NCBI GenBank assembly: GCA_009928665.1
Contig: SACF01000036.1
Coordinates: 1 to 45,214 of the forward strand
Direction of reading: 5' to 3'
Length of the DNA: 45,214 nt
From: Alphaproteobacteria bacterium
GTDB taxonomy: Bacteria > Bacteroidota > Bacteroidia > Bacteroidales > FEN-979
In this document: positions 22,397 through 30,108 of the stretch, piece by piece
Position numbering within the stretch: the first letter of the stretch is position 1
Layout of the letters: each line of letters opens with the position of its first letter
Position numbers and translations under genes: made by a program
Notes under the pieces: generated by a model
What the model was told of the DNA's origin: nothing
The model's database searches: none
The model's input: only the letters and a program-made list of their open reading frames with translations

Positions 22397-24538
22397 TTAT
22401 TGGACCACGATTTTTCGGGTAACCGTCGATTGGTCACTCTTTAGATGGATCATGTAGATCCCTTTCGGGAAGCTGGTCAGATCGATCGATTTTTCGTAGC
22501 GTCCTTGCTGATTCTGTATCTCGTCGCTGAACAGGATCTGACCCCGGGCCGAGATCAGTTCGACTGTCAGCGTTCTGGTGTCGGTCAACGTCAACCGGAT
22601 ATTCAGCAAATCGGTCGTGGGATTCGGATAGATTACCAGATCCTCAAAGCCCTCTTCACCAGGAGCCGCGGTCATAGGACTATAATCGATATCCCAGCCT
22701 TCGCCGCGAACGGAATTGTTGGAAATCCACATTATGAGGACGCCGCCGGTATTCGAAATGACCGGCGCCGGCGGGGTTGGATAGCTGCCCGACAGAGATG
22801 CCAGCTGGGCGCTGGTACCCATGTCGTAGATCATCAGTTTATCATTCTCCGCTTCGGTATCGAAACTGTTGACGGTGAGAATGAGTTTTGTCGGCCCCGT
22901 CGGGGTGATGGTCCATTTGCAATTCGAAAGGTTCCGGTAATCGAACCGTCCGCTGCCATCGGTCAGGTGTCCCCACGAAGAGGTCATCACAGTGTTGGCA
23001 TTGCAGAATTTTTTCAGGGTCGTCGAAAAATTCGCCCTCCAGCCTTGTGCCGTTTGAGATCCGTCGGAGGTGAATTTGATAAACATTTTCGGCCCGGTTG
23101 AAGTTACGGAGGGCATGGTCGACAGGGAGCCGGAAAAACTGCCCAGCAGCGGTGCGGAGGCGTTGTCGCCGTCATAGATCTGTACCAGGTCGCCCGATGC
23201 GGTGTTAAACCGGGTAAAGGTGAGGGTGATTTTATCGATGCTGTCGTCGGGAGCAATAAGCCAACTGCAATCGGTATTGTTCTGATAGTCGAGGATGGGC
23301 CCCGAACCGTCTTCAAGGGATCCGAAGTTGTTGGTTACCAACGTATTTCCGGAACAATAAATTGGATATTGGGCCGGATCGGGTGTGATGTGTACGACTG
23401 CTGTCTGGTTGTAATTGAAATTGCTGCCTCCCGGGGTCAGGTTGTTGATATTGAAGTAACCGTTGTTGCTGCCGCCCCATCCCCAGTTGAAATGGAACAT
23501 GTAATCGGTCCCAACCTGTTGGTATCCATCTAGAACAAAGGCATGACCGACCGAATTATCATCTCCCGTATATTGAATGGGTTTACCGGCATCCACATCC
23601 TCTTTGAGGAGGGTAACCCAGGAATCGTAATTTGGATAACGGTTTTGCTTGAGCGTGGAGGAGGCGTATTTAAAATAGGATTTCAGGGCATATGCAGTTT
23701 TCGATGAGTTGGAACCTGAACCATCCGGGCCGTAATGCATATCAACTCCGATGCCGCAATGCCAGGAGATCAGGGCGAGGGCATCCGATTCAAGGGTGGT
23801 CTGATCGGGCATGCCGTTCCAGTCGTAGGTACTGGCCGAAAAATCTGCGCACTGGGGTCCGTAAACCGACTGTTGCGGGTAGATGCAGTGTGAACCCAGT
23901 CCTGAGGTGGGATATCTCCAATAATGCATGATCTGGCTCATCGAGGTAGCGATGCAGCCGACCGGGACCCGGCCATAATAGCTGCCTGTGCTGGCTGCAT
24001 CCTTCGGGCACATCCCGTTGAAAGGAAAATCCTGGTTCCAGAGGCTCGTAATCAGGGGCTCCACGTCGGTGGTGACCAGCGTGTTGTCGAGCAGTGATGG
24101 ATCGGTGACCATTAACCTGTTCCATTCCTGAAGGGTAGCCGGGTCGGGTTGCAGATTCTTGATTCTGACCGAATTGATCTCATACTGGTAGTTTTCCAAC
24201 CACCCTGCAAGATTCTCCGGAATATTTTCCCCGGACCATGGCGCGTCGAAAGAGTATCCGAGTACTGGCAGACAGGCATCGTCGGCTGACAGGATCAGAT
24301 AACCCAGACCTGAAAAGTTGAAGATAAAATAGACCGGAACATCCGCCGTTTTTACGATGAATTCGCGCTCAATGATCAAATCCTGATAGTTGATCTGTCT
24401 GTGCAGGTTGTTGGTTAGTCGTTCAAAATAAAAATTCTTCGCAACCAGCCGCGCGTTTTCAATTTCGACAATTTTTGCAAAAAGGCTGTTCCCGGTAAGG
24501 AAAACCAAGAGAGTGATGGAAAGGATGATTTTTTTCAT
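22397..24538 (-). CDS. C10 (streptopain-like) cysteine protease with CUB-like domains and T9SS sorting signal, tandem paralogue
   Basis: This protein has 713 residues, exactly the length of its downstream neighbour, with the same architecture. It has a signal peptide (KKIILSITLLVFLTGNSLFA) and a pro-domain-like region (VPVYFIFNFSGLGYLILSADD). Catalytic Cys195 is in PVGCIATSMSQIMHYW and His332 in SVGHAFVLDGYQ, followed by HFNWGWGGSNNGYF. Two CUB-like domains (CSWLIAP, VQIYDGDNAS; CKWTITP, LMIYDMG) and a type A sorting domain (LVIYPNPTTDLLNI, FPKGIYMIHL) complete it. Its active-site surroundings are closer to streptopain than those of the paralogue. It is probably an extracellular, broad-specificity protease. 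Confidence 0.93.
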   Translation of the reverse strand: MKKIILSITLLVFLTGNSLFAKIVEIENARLVAKNFYFERLTNNLHRQINYQDLIIEREFIVKTADVPVYFIFNFSGLGYLILSADDACLPVLGYSFDAPWSGENIPENLAGWLENYQYEINSVRIKNLQPDPATLQEWNRLMVTDPSLLDNTLVTTDVEPLITSLWNQDFPFNGMCPKDAASTGSYYGRVPVGCIATSMSQIMHYWRYPTSGLGSHCIYPQQSVYGPQCADFSASTYDWNGMPDQTTLESDALALISWHCGIGVDMHYGPDGSGSNSSKTAYALKSYFKYASSTLKQNRYPNYDSWVTLLKEDVDAGKPIQYTGDDNSVGHAFVLDGYQQVGTDYMFHFNWGWGGSNNGYFNINNLTPGGSNFNYNQTAVVHITPDPAQYPIYCSGNTLVTNNFGSLEDGSGPILDYQNNTDCSWLIAPDDSIDKITLTFTRFNTASGDLVQIYDGDNASAPLLGSFSGSLSTMPSVTSTGPKMFIKFTSDGSQTAQGWRANFSTTLKKFCNANTVMTSSWGHLTDGSGRFDYRNLSNCKWTITPTGPTKLILTVNSFDTEAENDKLMIYDMGTSAQLASLSGSYPTPPAPVISNTGGVLIMWISNNSVRGEGWDIDYSPMTAAPGEEGFEDLVIYPNPTTDLLNIRLTLTDTRTLTVELISARGQILFSDEIQNQQGRYEKSIDLTSFPKGIYMIHLKSDQSTVTRKIVVQ

Positions 24539-24604
24539 GACGGGTTTTGTTAACGTGATACCAAGGGCCGAGATTTATTTGTTACCTGCCAGTTGATCAT
24601 TGAA

Positions 24605-24625
24605 AGCAGGTATTGTATTCCTGCT
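24605..24625 (-). promoter_or_regulatory. Inverted repeat at predicted 5' end of C10 transcript
   Basis: AGCAGG and CCTGCT arms surround a 9-base spacer. The block starts 2 bases downstream of the minus-strand -7 element, so the mRNA would begin with, or very close to, a 6-bp stem-loop. It may protect the mRNA 5' end or serve as an operator. Confidence 0.45.
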
Positions 24626-24626
24626 A

Positions 24627-24634
24627 CAAAGATA
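24627..24634 (-). promoter_or_regulatory. Promoter: TTG-N20-TATCTTTG
   Basis: A perfect -7 element with a TTG exactly 20 bases upstream fits the full Bacteroidota -33/-7 promoter layout. It is 89 bases before ATG 24538, leaving a leader of about 80 bases. Confidence 0.65.
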
Positions 24635-24698
24635 TTAAATCCGTTGATATGATTCAAGAGTTGCTGGTGATTGATTCGTAGAATTGTTCGATTTTGGT

Positions 24699-24706
24699 TA
24701 CTTTCG
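24699..24706 (+). promoter_or_regulatory. Candidate -7 element TACTTTCG for hutI
   Basis: One mismatch from TAnnTTTG, 18 bases before the hutI ATG at 24725. Confidence 0.4.
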
Positions 24707-24724
24707 TGAATTCATTTCTGTGTT

Positions 24725-26044
24725 ATGGCAATATTGATCTTAAATATCAAAGAATTGATCCAGGTGGAGGAGCAACCACGGGCAATGGTTTCGGGCGAAG
24801 CCATGTCGAAACTCGATACGATTACCGATGCCTGGTTATTTCTGGAGGGTGACCGGATTGTCGATTTCGGAAAAATGCCGGGAGGACGGAATGTCCCGGT
24901 CCAAACGGTGAAAGCGGATGTTTGTGGTTATCTGGCCGGGGTCAGCAGGCAGACCGTCACTGTGCCTCCGGGTTCCATCGATGTCATTGATGCCGCTGAC
25001 AGGATGGTATTTCCCAGTTTTTGCGACAGCCATACCCACCTGGTTTATGCAGGTAGCCGTGAGATCGAATACATCGACAAGATCAGGGGGTTGTCGTATG
25101 AGGAGATTGCCCGCAGGGGTGGAGGCATCCTCAATTCGGCCAGACGTTTGCATGATGCAAGTGAGGAGGAGCTGATCGAACAGGCATTACCCCGACTGAA
25201 GGAGATCATCAGCTATGGTACCGGGGCTGTCGAGATCAAGAGCGGCTATGGCCTGAATACGGAGGATGAACTGAAGATGTTACGGGTGATCCGAAGGTTG
25301 CAGGAGCTGACGCCGGTTACCATTGTTCCGACATTTCTGGGCGCTCACGCCGTGCCTGCGGAATACAGGGGGCGTCAGGGCGCTTTTGTCGACCAGGTGA
25401 TCGGAGAGATGATTCCGCGGGTTGCCGGTGAAAAGTTAGCCGCATTCATCGATGTTTTCTGTGATCGGGGTTTTTTCACGGTTGAAGAGACTTCGCGGAT
25501 GCTCGAAGCAGGGATTAAGTATGGATTACAGCCGAAAATCCATGCCAATGAACTCGATTATTCCGGCGGTATCCAGGTCGGGGTTAAGTACCATGCCTTA
25601 TCGGTCGACCATCTTGAATATACCGGCAGCGAAGAGATCGGTTGTCTGAAGGATTCGGGGACCATGCCAACGGTTTTGCCGGGCGCTGCCTTCTTTCTCG
25701 ACATGGTGTATGTGCCGGTCCGCGACATGATCAACGCCGGACTACCGGTGGCCATGGCCAGCGATTTCAATCCCGGTTCATCCCCCTCCGGAAACATGCA
25801 GTTCATCCTCTCCATGGCCTGCATTAAATACAGGATGCTGCCCGAAGAGGCCATCCACGCGGTGACCCTCAACGGTGCCTATGCCATGGGGCTTGAAAGG
25901 GACTATGGAAGCATTGCCCGCGGGAAAAAGGCAAACCTGTTCCTTACAGTTCCCATCCCGTCCTATTCGTTTATGCCTTATGCTTTCGGAAGCAATAAAG
26001 TAGCGACCGTTATACTTAACGGGAGGATCGTTTTTAATGAGTGA
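24725..26044 (+). CDS. hutI: Imidazolonepropionase
   Basis: HutI (439 residues) hydrolyses 4-imidazolone-5-propionate to N-formimino-L-glutamate, the third step of histidine degradation. It is an amidohydrolase: the metal-binding H103-T-H105 is in CDSHTHLVYAG, and EIKSGYGLNTEDELKMLRVI, PTFLGAHAVPAEY, KIHANELDYSGG, SVDHLEYT and ASDFNPGSSPSGNM follow in family order. There is an insertion of roughly 20-25 residues around 55-80 compared with shorter homologues. It stands alone between minus-strand genes. ftcD, whose product uses the formiminoglutamate, lies about 4 kb downstream on the same strand, and hutH/hutU are not in the window. Confidence 0.96.
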   Translation: MAILILNIKELIQVEEQPRAMVSGEAMSKLDTITDAWLFLEGDRIVDFGKMPGGRNVPVQTVKADVCGYLAGVSRQTVTVPPGSIDVIDAADRMVFPSFCDSHTHLVYAGSREIEYIDKIRGLSYEEIARRGGGILNSARRLHDASEEELIEQALPRLKEIISYGTGAVEIKSGYGLNTEDELKMLRVIRRLQELTPVTIVPTFLGAHAVPAEYRGRQGAFVDQVIGEMIPRVAGEKLAAFIDVFCDRGFFTVEETSRMLEAGIKYGLQPKIHANELDYSGGIQVGVKYHALSVDHLEYTGSEEIGCLKDSGTMPTVLPGAAFFLDMVYVPVRDMINAGLPVAMASDFNPGSSPSGNMQFILSMACIKYRMLPEEAIHAVTLNGAYAMGLERDYGSIARGKKANLFLTVPIPSYSFMPYAFGSNKVATVILNGRIVFNE

Positions 26045-26059
26045 ATGAGTGAATGAGTG
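26036..26059. repeat. Tandem repeat (AATGAGTG)x3 at hutI 3' end
   Basis: Three perfect 8-bp copies begin within the last hutI codons; the first copy contains most of the stop codon. Each copy after the first adds in-frame-independent sequence beyond the stop. Slippage here would alter only the intergenic gap. Confidence 0.8.
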
Positions 26060-26069
26060 AATTAATTAT

Positions 26070-27533
26070 TTATTCGATCACGAGTTTACCTTTTTCATGG
26101 ATCGATTTTCCGTCGATCATCCAGATGTAAAGTCCCGAAGGCAGGTCATTCTTCTGCAGGGTCATCGGGTTGGATGTGATGTCGCAACTGTAAACTTTTT
26201 TCCCAACCGCGTTGAACAGAGCAAACCGGAGCCCGTCGGGATTACCGATGCCTTCGATCATAATCTCGGCGCTGCTTTTCATCGGGTTCGGAACCAGGCG
26301 AACGCGTGTGGTAATGAGCTGGGGCTGTTCATTGATGCTGAGATAGGGTGTACATTCGTAACCGACTGGTGCGCCCCACGATTCTATTCCTTTCTTAAAA
26401 TAAACCAGTTTGTTGTATTCATTCGATTCGGAGTCGTAGCGGAAATACTCCGAAAGTCCCAATCCTTCGGTGTAGCCGAGGGTCAGGGTCACTCCGCCGA
26501 CCGGAACGGTGAAACAACTGTTTATAAAACGGTACTTGTCGTCGCCTACTCTTTTGGTAACACGGTTATTGTAGGTTTTCATGTACCGGTCGTACTGTGA
26601 AGCGTAGATGTTCTTACGTGCGAACTGATCGGGATACCTCCAGATCGTGGAATCATTGGCCAGGGCGGTGAACCTGTATTTGACGTTCAGGGTATCGTGG
26701 ATATAAACATGGTTATTTCCGGGTTGTGTGAGGGTGCTTTTACAGCGGTCGATCTGGTAAACAACGGAATCGTTATTGGCGCCGTAAGTGGTTTTATTGA
26801 TCACCGTCTGGATCTCTTTCCAGGTGGTATTCTGACCGGATGATACCGAATTCAGATAACCGCTGTAGTGAAACGCATCACCGATACTGAAATTGTAAAC
26901 ATCTTTCCACCCGTAATCCTGAATGCCGATCACCGGTTTAAGTTTTCCAACGAGGATATATTTGGTGGTGTCGTATGGAACGTTAACCATATCAAATGTT
27001 TCTGATAAACCGTATTTCTTGCTCATTTTGAAATACTTGCCATTCCATGGACTGGACACTACGGAGCCATCATTACGCTTTGCGGTGATCTCAACTTTTT
27101 TCACCTCATCAAGAACACTGATCACGCTGTCGGATCCGACCGAGACGACTTTTGCCTCCAGGAAGGTGGTGGTTGAGATGTTCACCAGTTTCCAGGTATC
27201 GTTCAACTGGGCTTTGGTATGAAGGTACACGGTATCGTTTACCTTATTGAAGAAATAAAAAATTCCGTCCTGGGCGCTGTATACCTTCTTTCCGAAAATG
27301 GAACCTTTTGTTGTATCGAGGCATTCGGCCGCCGTGTCGCGGATGGCGCGGAAGGTATTGAAAATGGTATCGCCGACCACCGGGATGGAGAAGCTGGTGG
27401 ATTTAACGGCCTTAACGATGGTAGTGTTCTTCTTCTTGAAAAAGGTTGGTCCGGACGAACAGATGTTGTTGTAGTTCTGAGCAAGGAGCAGAACCGGCAT
27501 GGTGAGGAGCAGGGTAAACAGTATCTTTTTCAT
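26070..27533 (-). CDS. Secreted protein of unknown function with T9SS type A sorting domain
   Basis: This 487-residue protein has a signal peptide (KKILFTLLLTMPVLLLAQ) and a C-terminal sorting domain of about 80 residues (VRLVPNPMKSSAEIMIEG, LPSGLYIWMI). I do not recognise the central 390 residues. They contain many beta-like segments with repeated YDTTKYILVGKL / GDAFHYSGYL style strands, aromatic residues, and only five cysteines, spread out. It is presumably displayed on or released from the cell. It converges with hutI with a 25-base gap and has its own promoter. Confidence 0.85.
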   Translation of the reverse strand: MKKILFTLLLTMPVLLLAQNYNNICSSGPTFFKKKNTTIVKAVKSTSFSIPVVGDTIFNTFRAIRDTAAECLDTTKGSIFGKKVYSAQDGIFYFFNKVNDTVYLHTKAQLNDTWKLVNISTTTFLEAKVVSVGSDSVISVLDEVKKVEITAKRNDGSVVSSPWNGKYFKMSKKYGLSETFDMVNVPYDTTKYILVGKLKPVIGIQDYGWKDVYNFSIGDAFHYSGYLNSVSSGQNTTWKEIQTVINKTTYGANNDSVVYQIDRCKSTLTQPGNNHVYIHDTLNVKYRFTALANDSTIWRYPDQFARKNIYASQYDRYMKTYNNRVTKRVGDDKYRFINSCFTVPVGGVTLTLGYTEGLGLSEYFRYDSESNEYNKLVYFKKGIESWGAPVGYECTPYLSINEQPQLITTRVRLVPNPMKSSAEIMIEGIGNPDGLRFALFNAVGKKVYSCDITSNPMTLQKNDLPSGLYIWMIDGKSIHEKGKLVIE

Positions 27534-27562
27534 GGTATATGGAATAATGGGTTAATTTTTGA

Positions 27563-27570
27563 CAAAGATA
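27563..27570 (-). promoter_or_regulatory. -7 promoter element TATCTTTG
   Basis: A perfect TAnnTTTG lies 29 bases upstream of ATG 27533. The remainder of the 299-bp gap to 27833 holds no other gene or clear terminator that I can support. Confidence 0.6.
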
Positions 27571-27832
27571 GCAAAAAATGTCGACTATATAGTATAAATT
27601 GCTACATATTTGTCGGAAAAAATTTTTGCACCGTACCCTGAAGAAAATACAGTGCATTTTTCTGCCAGATGCAGCAATACAGAGAGAAGCAGAAACTCTG
27701 ATAGGGAGAACCCGTTCCGAATCGGTTTAACTTCCTGATGGAATCCAAATCTCAATGGCAGTTGAAATCGGTCGCCGTTCGGATGAATGAAAATCGGAAT
27801 GTTGTTATCTGAAACCTTCTTTTCCAGACCCG

Positions 27833-29890
27833 TTACCGGATTGCGGGGTTGTCGAGCGCCTGACGTGTTGCTTCAATCAGGGGCTGTATGGAGATCTCCG
27901 AACCAACGGCATTTTTCATCCAGATTTGTGGGATTAACCTGCCGGCAGAATAGATACGGATCACTTCGTCGGCAAAATTCTTACCCTTCAGGTAACCGGC
28001 CAGTTGAAAATCGATCAGATGACCCACCGGATAGTTCGACAGGTAGAGCGGGTTGTCGATCATATGCGAATAGATGGCCAGAATCGGGATGTCGTTGATG
28101 CCAAAAACCGGGGCATAATATTTATTCCAGATCTCGATGGCGTTTTTCAGAACAGTCTCTTTCAACTGTTCGGGGGTCGCATCGGGATGGCCGTACATCC
28201 ATTTCCAGACACTCATATCGAGCAGCGAAACGCCCATGATCTCATAGCTTCCCCAGAAATTGTCGAGCGCCGAAAGCGCTTCCTTGGCAGGATCGTTGTT
28301 TTTTATACCCAGGAGTTCCAGGTCGCGTTGCTGGAAGGTGAAGGCCAGGGCTTCGGTGAATGCGGTGTTGGGAACTCCCTGCATCAGGTAATTGTCGACG
28401 AAATAAAGGGAGATGGTCTGTTCCACATTATGTCCCAGCTCATGGATGGCGATGTTGTATCCTTTGTAATCCATACCGCCGGCGCCGATCCGGGTACGTA
28501 GATGGGCCTTGTCGCCTTTCATCTGGGCGCCCCAGGCATGGCCGCTGCCGCGGGCCGGGTCAACGGTAATGTGGCTTGCAATCTCTTTGGCCTTATCGGG
28601 TTTGAATCCGAGTTTTATCAACATGTTCGGAATATCGGCCTCAAAAGCACGGGTGTCGGGATATTTTGTCCGCGTTGTTTTGTCGAGTAACTCCATATTC
28701 ATGGTACTGCGTGCCTTGAAACCATCGTACCAGATATCAAAAGGCTGAAGTGGGCGCTGAAGCCTTTTGCTGATGAGTTCAGCAACTTTTTTTACCTCAG
28801 GCGCAGAGCAAAAATCGGTGAACAATTTCTCAACCTGCTCCTGTGGTATCTCCATCCCCCCGTCAAATGCACGCATAATGAAATCGGGGTACATCGGGGT
28901 GAAGGGATCCATTTCTTTCATCGCCTTGAAATTATTCAGCAGGTACTCGTAGCGGGTGTTGGGTTCGGGGTTGCAGGCGATCTCTTTACCGTCACGGAAA
29001 ACCTTGTTCGACATGGGATTCCATTGCAGTCGCGGGTTGTCGATCACGCTGTCGGGAATATCCTGATTGACGATGTGCAGCATGACCTGGTACACCATCT
29101 TTTGCTTGAGCAGCCCTTCATCGCCTTTGTTGTAGTTGGCTTTGAGTTCATCGCGAAGGTTCCAGTGGGTGATCAGCTTCATATCGGGATCAAAGTGCGT
29201 CTTACCCTGATCGTCGAGCAGATTTCCCATGTAAATGTTGTAGTTGGAAATGTAATTGTCGGCAGCCGTGAGCGCCTCCGAGATTTTTACATTCACGCTG
29301 GCCGGTACCCGTGAGGTGAACAGGTCGCCCATCCGTGCAGTAGCCCATTGATGGCGGGTCCAACCGGTTCCCAGTTCTGCTTTCTCTTTGAGGGTGTAAA
29401 ACGGAAAGTTCAGGGCAGTGACAAATGCCAGTTTATTGTCGAAGAAATCATCGTTGAAATGGGATCCCGGTTCATAAGCGGCAAACATCTGATCGATATC
29501 GAGCATCTCGCCGATATCGAGGTGCATGCCCCTTTTCAGATCCAGGCTGATCATGTTGAAATGACCGAACAGGGATTCAAAGTTGCCGGAAAGTCGGTTG
29601 AAAAGCAGTTCCAGCCTGGCCGGATCCTGTATATAATGTTGCAGACAGAATGCTTCAAAATCTTTTTCCGCTCCGTCGCTCTTTTTCCAGAGTGTTGCGA
29701 TCTGGTTAACGCCTTTTTCCATGCGTGATTTGTCGGTTTCGCCATAGCGGGCCGTCAGTTTGTTCAACACGCTATCGACGGTCGCTTTACGGATGAAGGA
29801 GTTGGCGGATTTTCCGGAACCGGCCGGTTCCTGTTTACACTGTCCAAAGAGCAATGCGAGGGGCAGTAATGCCCAGATCATTTTTTTCAT
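27833..29890 (-). CDS. M3-like zinc metallopeptidase lipoprotein
   Basis: I choose ATG 29890 (MKKMIWALLPLALLFGQC, lipobox Cys18), giving 685 residues; an earlier ATG at 29920 falls inside the promoter element. The zinc site HELGH is at about 483-487 in NIAIHELGHNVEQ, with a Glu about 30 residues after the first His (AFTEALAF). That HExxH...E spacing matches M3 (thimet oligopeptidase-like) gluzincins, and the mostly helical sequence and length agree. It is probably a lipid-anchored peptidase in the periplasm or on the outer membrane, trimming peptides. The exact family (M3 or a related gluzincin) is not settled. Confidence 0.82.
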   Translation of the reverse strand: MKKMIWALLPLALLFGQCKQEPAGSGKSANSFIRKATVDSVLNKLTARYGETDKSRMEKGVNQIATLWKKSDGAEKDFEAFCLQHYIQDPARLELLFNRLSGNFESLFGHFNMISLDLKRGMHLDIGEMLDIDQMFAAYEPGSHFNDDFFDNKLAFVTALNFPFYTLKEKAELGTGWTRHQWATARMGDLFTSRVPASVNVKISEALTAADNYISNYNIYMGNLLDDQGKTHFDPDMKLITHWNLRDELKANYNKGDEGLLKQKMVYQVMLHIVNQDIPDSVIDNPRLQWNPMSNKVFRDGKEIACNPEPNTRYEYLLNNFKAMKEMDPFTPMYPDFIMRAFDGGMEIPQEQVEKLFTDFCSAPEVKKVAELISKRLQRPLQPFDIWYDGFKARSTMNMELLDKTTRTKYPDTRAFEADIPNMLIKLGFKPDKAKEIASHITVDPARGSGHAWGAQMKGDKAHLRTRIGAGGMDYKGYNIAIHELGHNVEQTISLYFVDNYLMQGVPNTAFTEALAFTFQQRDLELLGIKNNDPAKEALSALDNFWGSYEIMGVSLLDMSVWKWMYGHPDATPEQLKETVLKNAIEIWNKYYAPVFGINDIPILAIYSHMIDNPLYLSNYPVGHLIDFQLAGYLKGKNFADEVIRIYSAGRLIPQIWMKNAVGSEISIQPLIEATRQALDNPAIR

Positions 29891-29917
29891 TTTTGAAAGG
29901 TTTTGTGAATCCGGAAA

Positions 29918-29925
29918 CAAAAATA
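29918..29925 (-). promoter_or_regulatory. -7 promoter element TATTTTTG
   Basis: A perfect TAnnTTTG lies 27 bases upstream of ATG 29890. It overlaps the alternative ATG at 29920 and so argues for the later start. Confidence 0.6.
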
Positions 29926-30049
29926 AGGAATTGATCTGTTTATCGGAAACATGTGAAAAAATAAACCGATCAACTGCCGGAATTAAATGCAGTTATACCG
30001 CGGAAAACAGCATTTCATACTTTGCAATCCGCTTCCGGTTCGGTTTAAA

Positions 30050-30074
30050 CTGCAAACTTTTTATAATTTTGCAG
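30050..30074. promoter_or_regulatory. Operator-like inverted repeat CTGCAAA-N11-TTTGCAG spanning ftcD promoter
   Basis: Perfect 7-bp arms enclose the ftcD -7 element; the right arm overlaps its last four bases. GTTTAAAC, an 8-bp palindrome, lies immediately upstream (30043-30050). A dimeric regulator bound here would block the promoter. Confidence 0.45.
30064..30071 (+). promoter_or_regulatory. -7 promoter element TAATTTTG for ftcD
   Basis: A perfect TAnnTTTG lies 37 bases upstream of ATG 30109. Confidence 0.65.
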
Positions 30075-30108
30075 CCTGAAAAATCAGTTAAAAATCTCTT
30101 TATCCGCC

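Noticed and set aside
22267..22437. 57-codon N-terminal extension of the downstream C10 protease
   Set aside because: It would overlap the end of the neighbouring gene and bury an excellent signal peptide; ATG 22266 is better.
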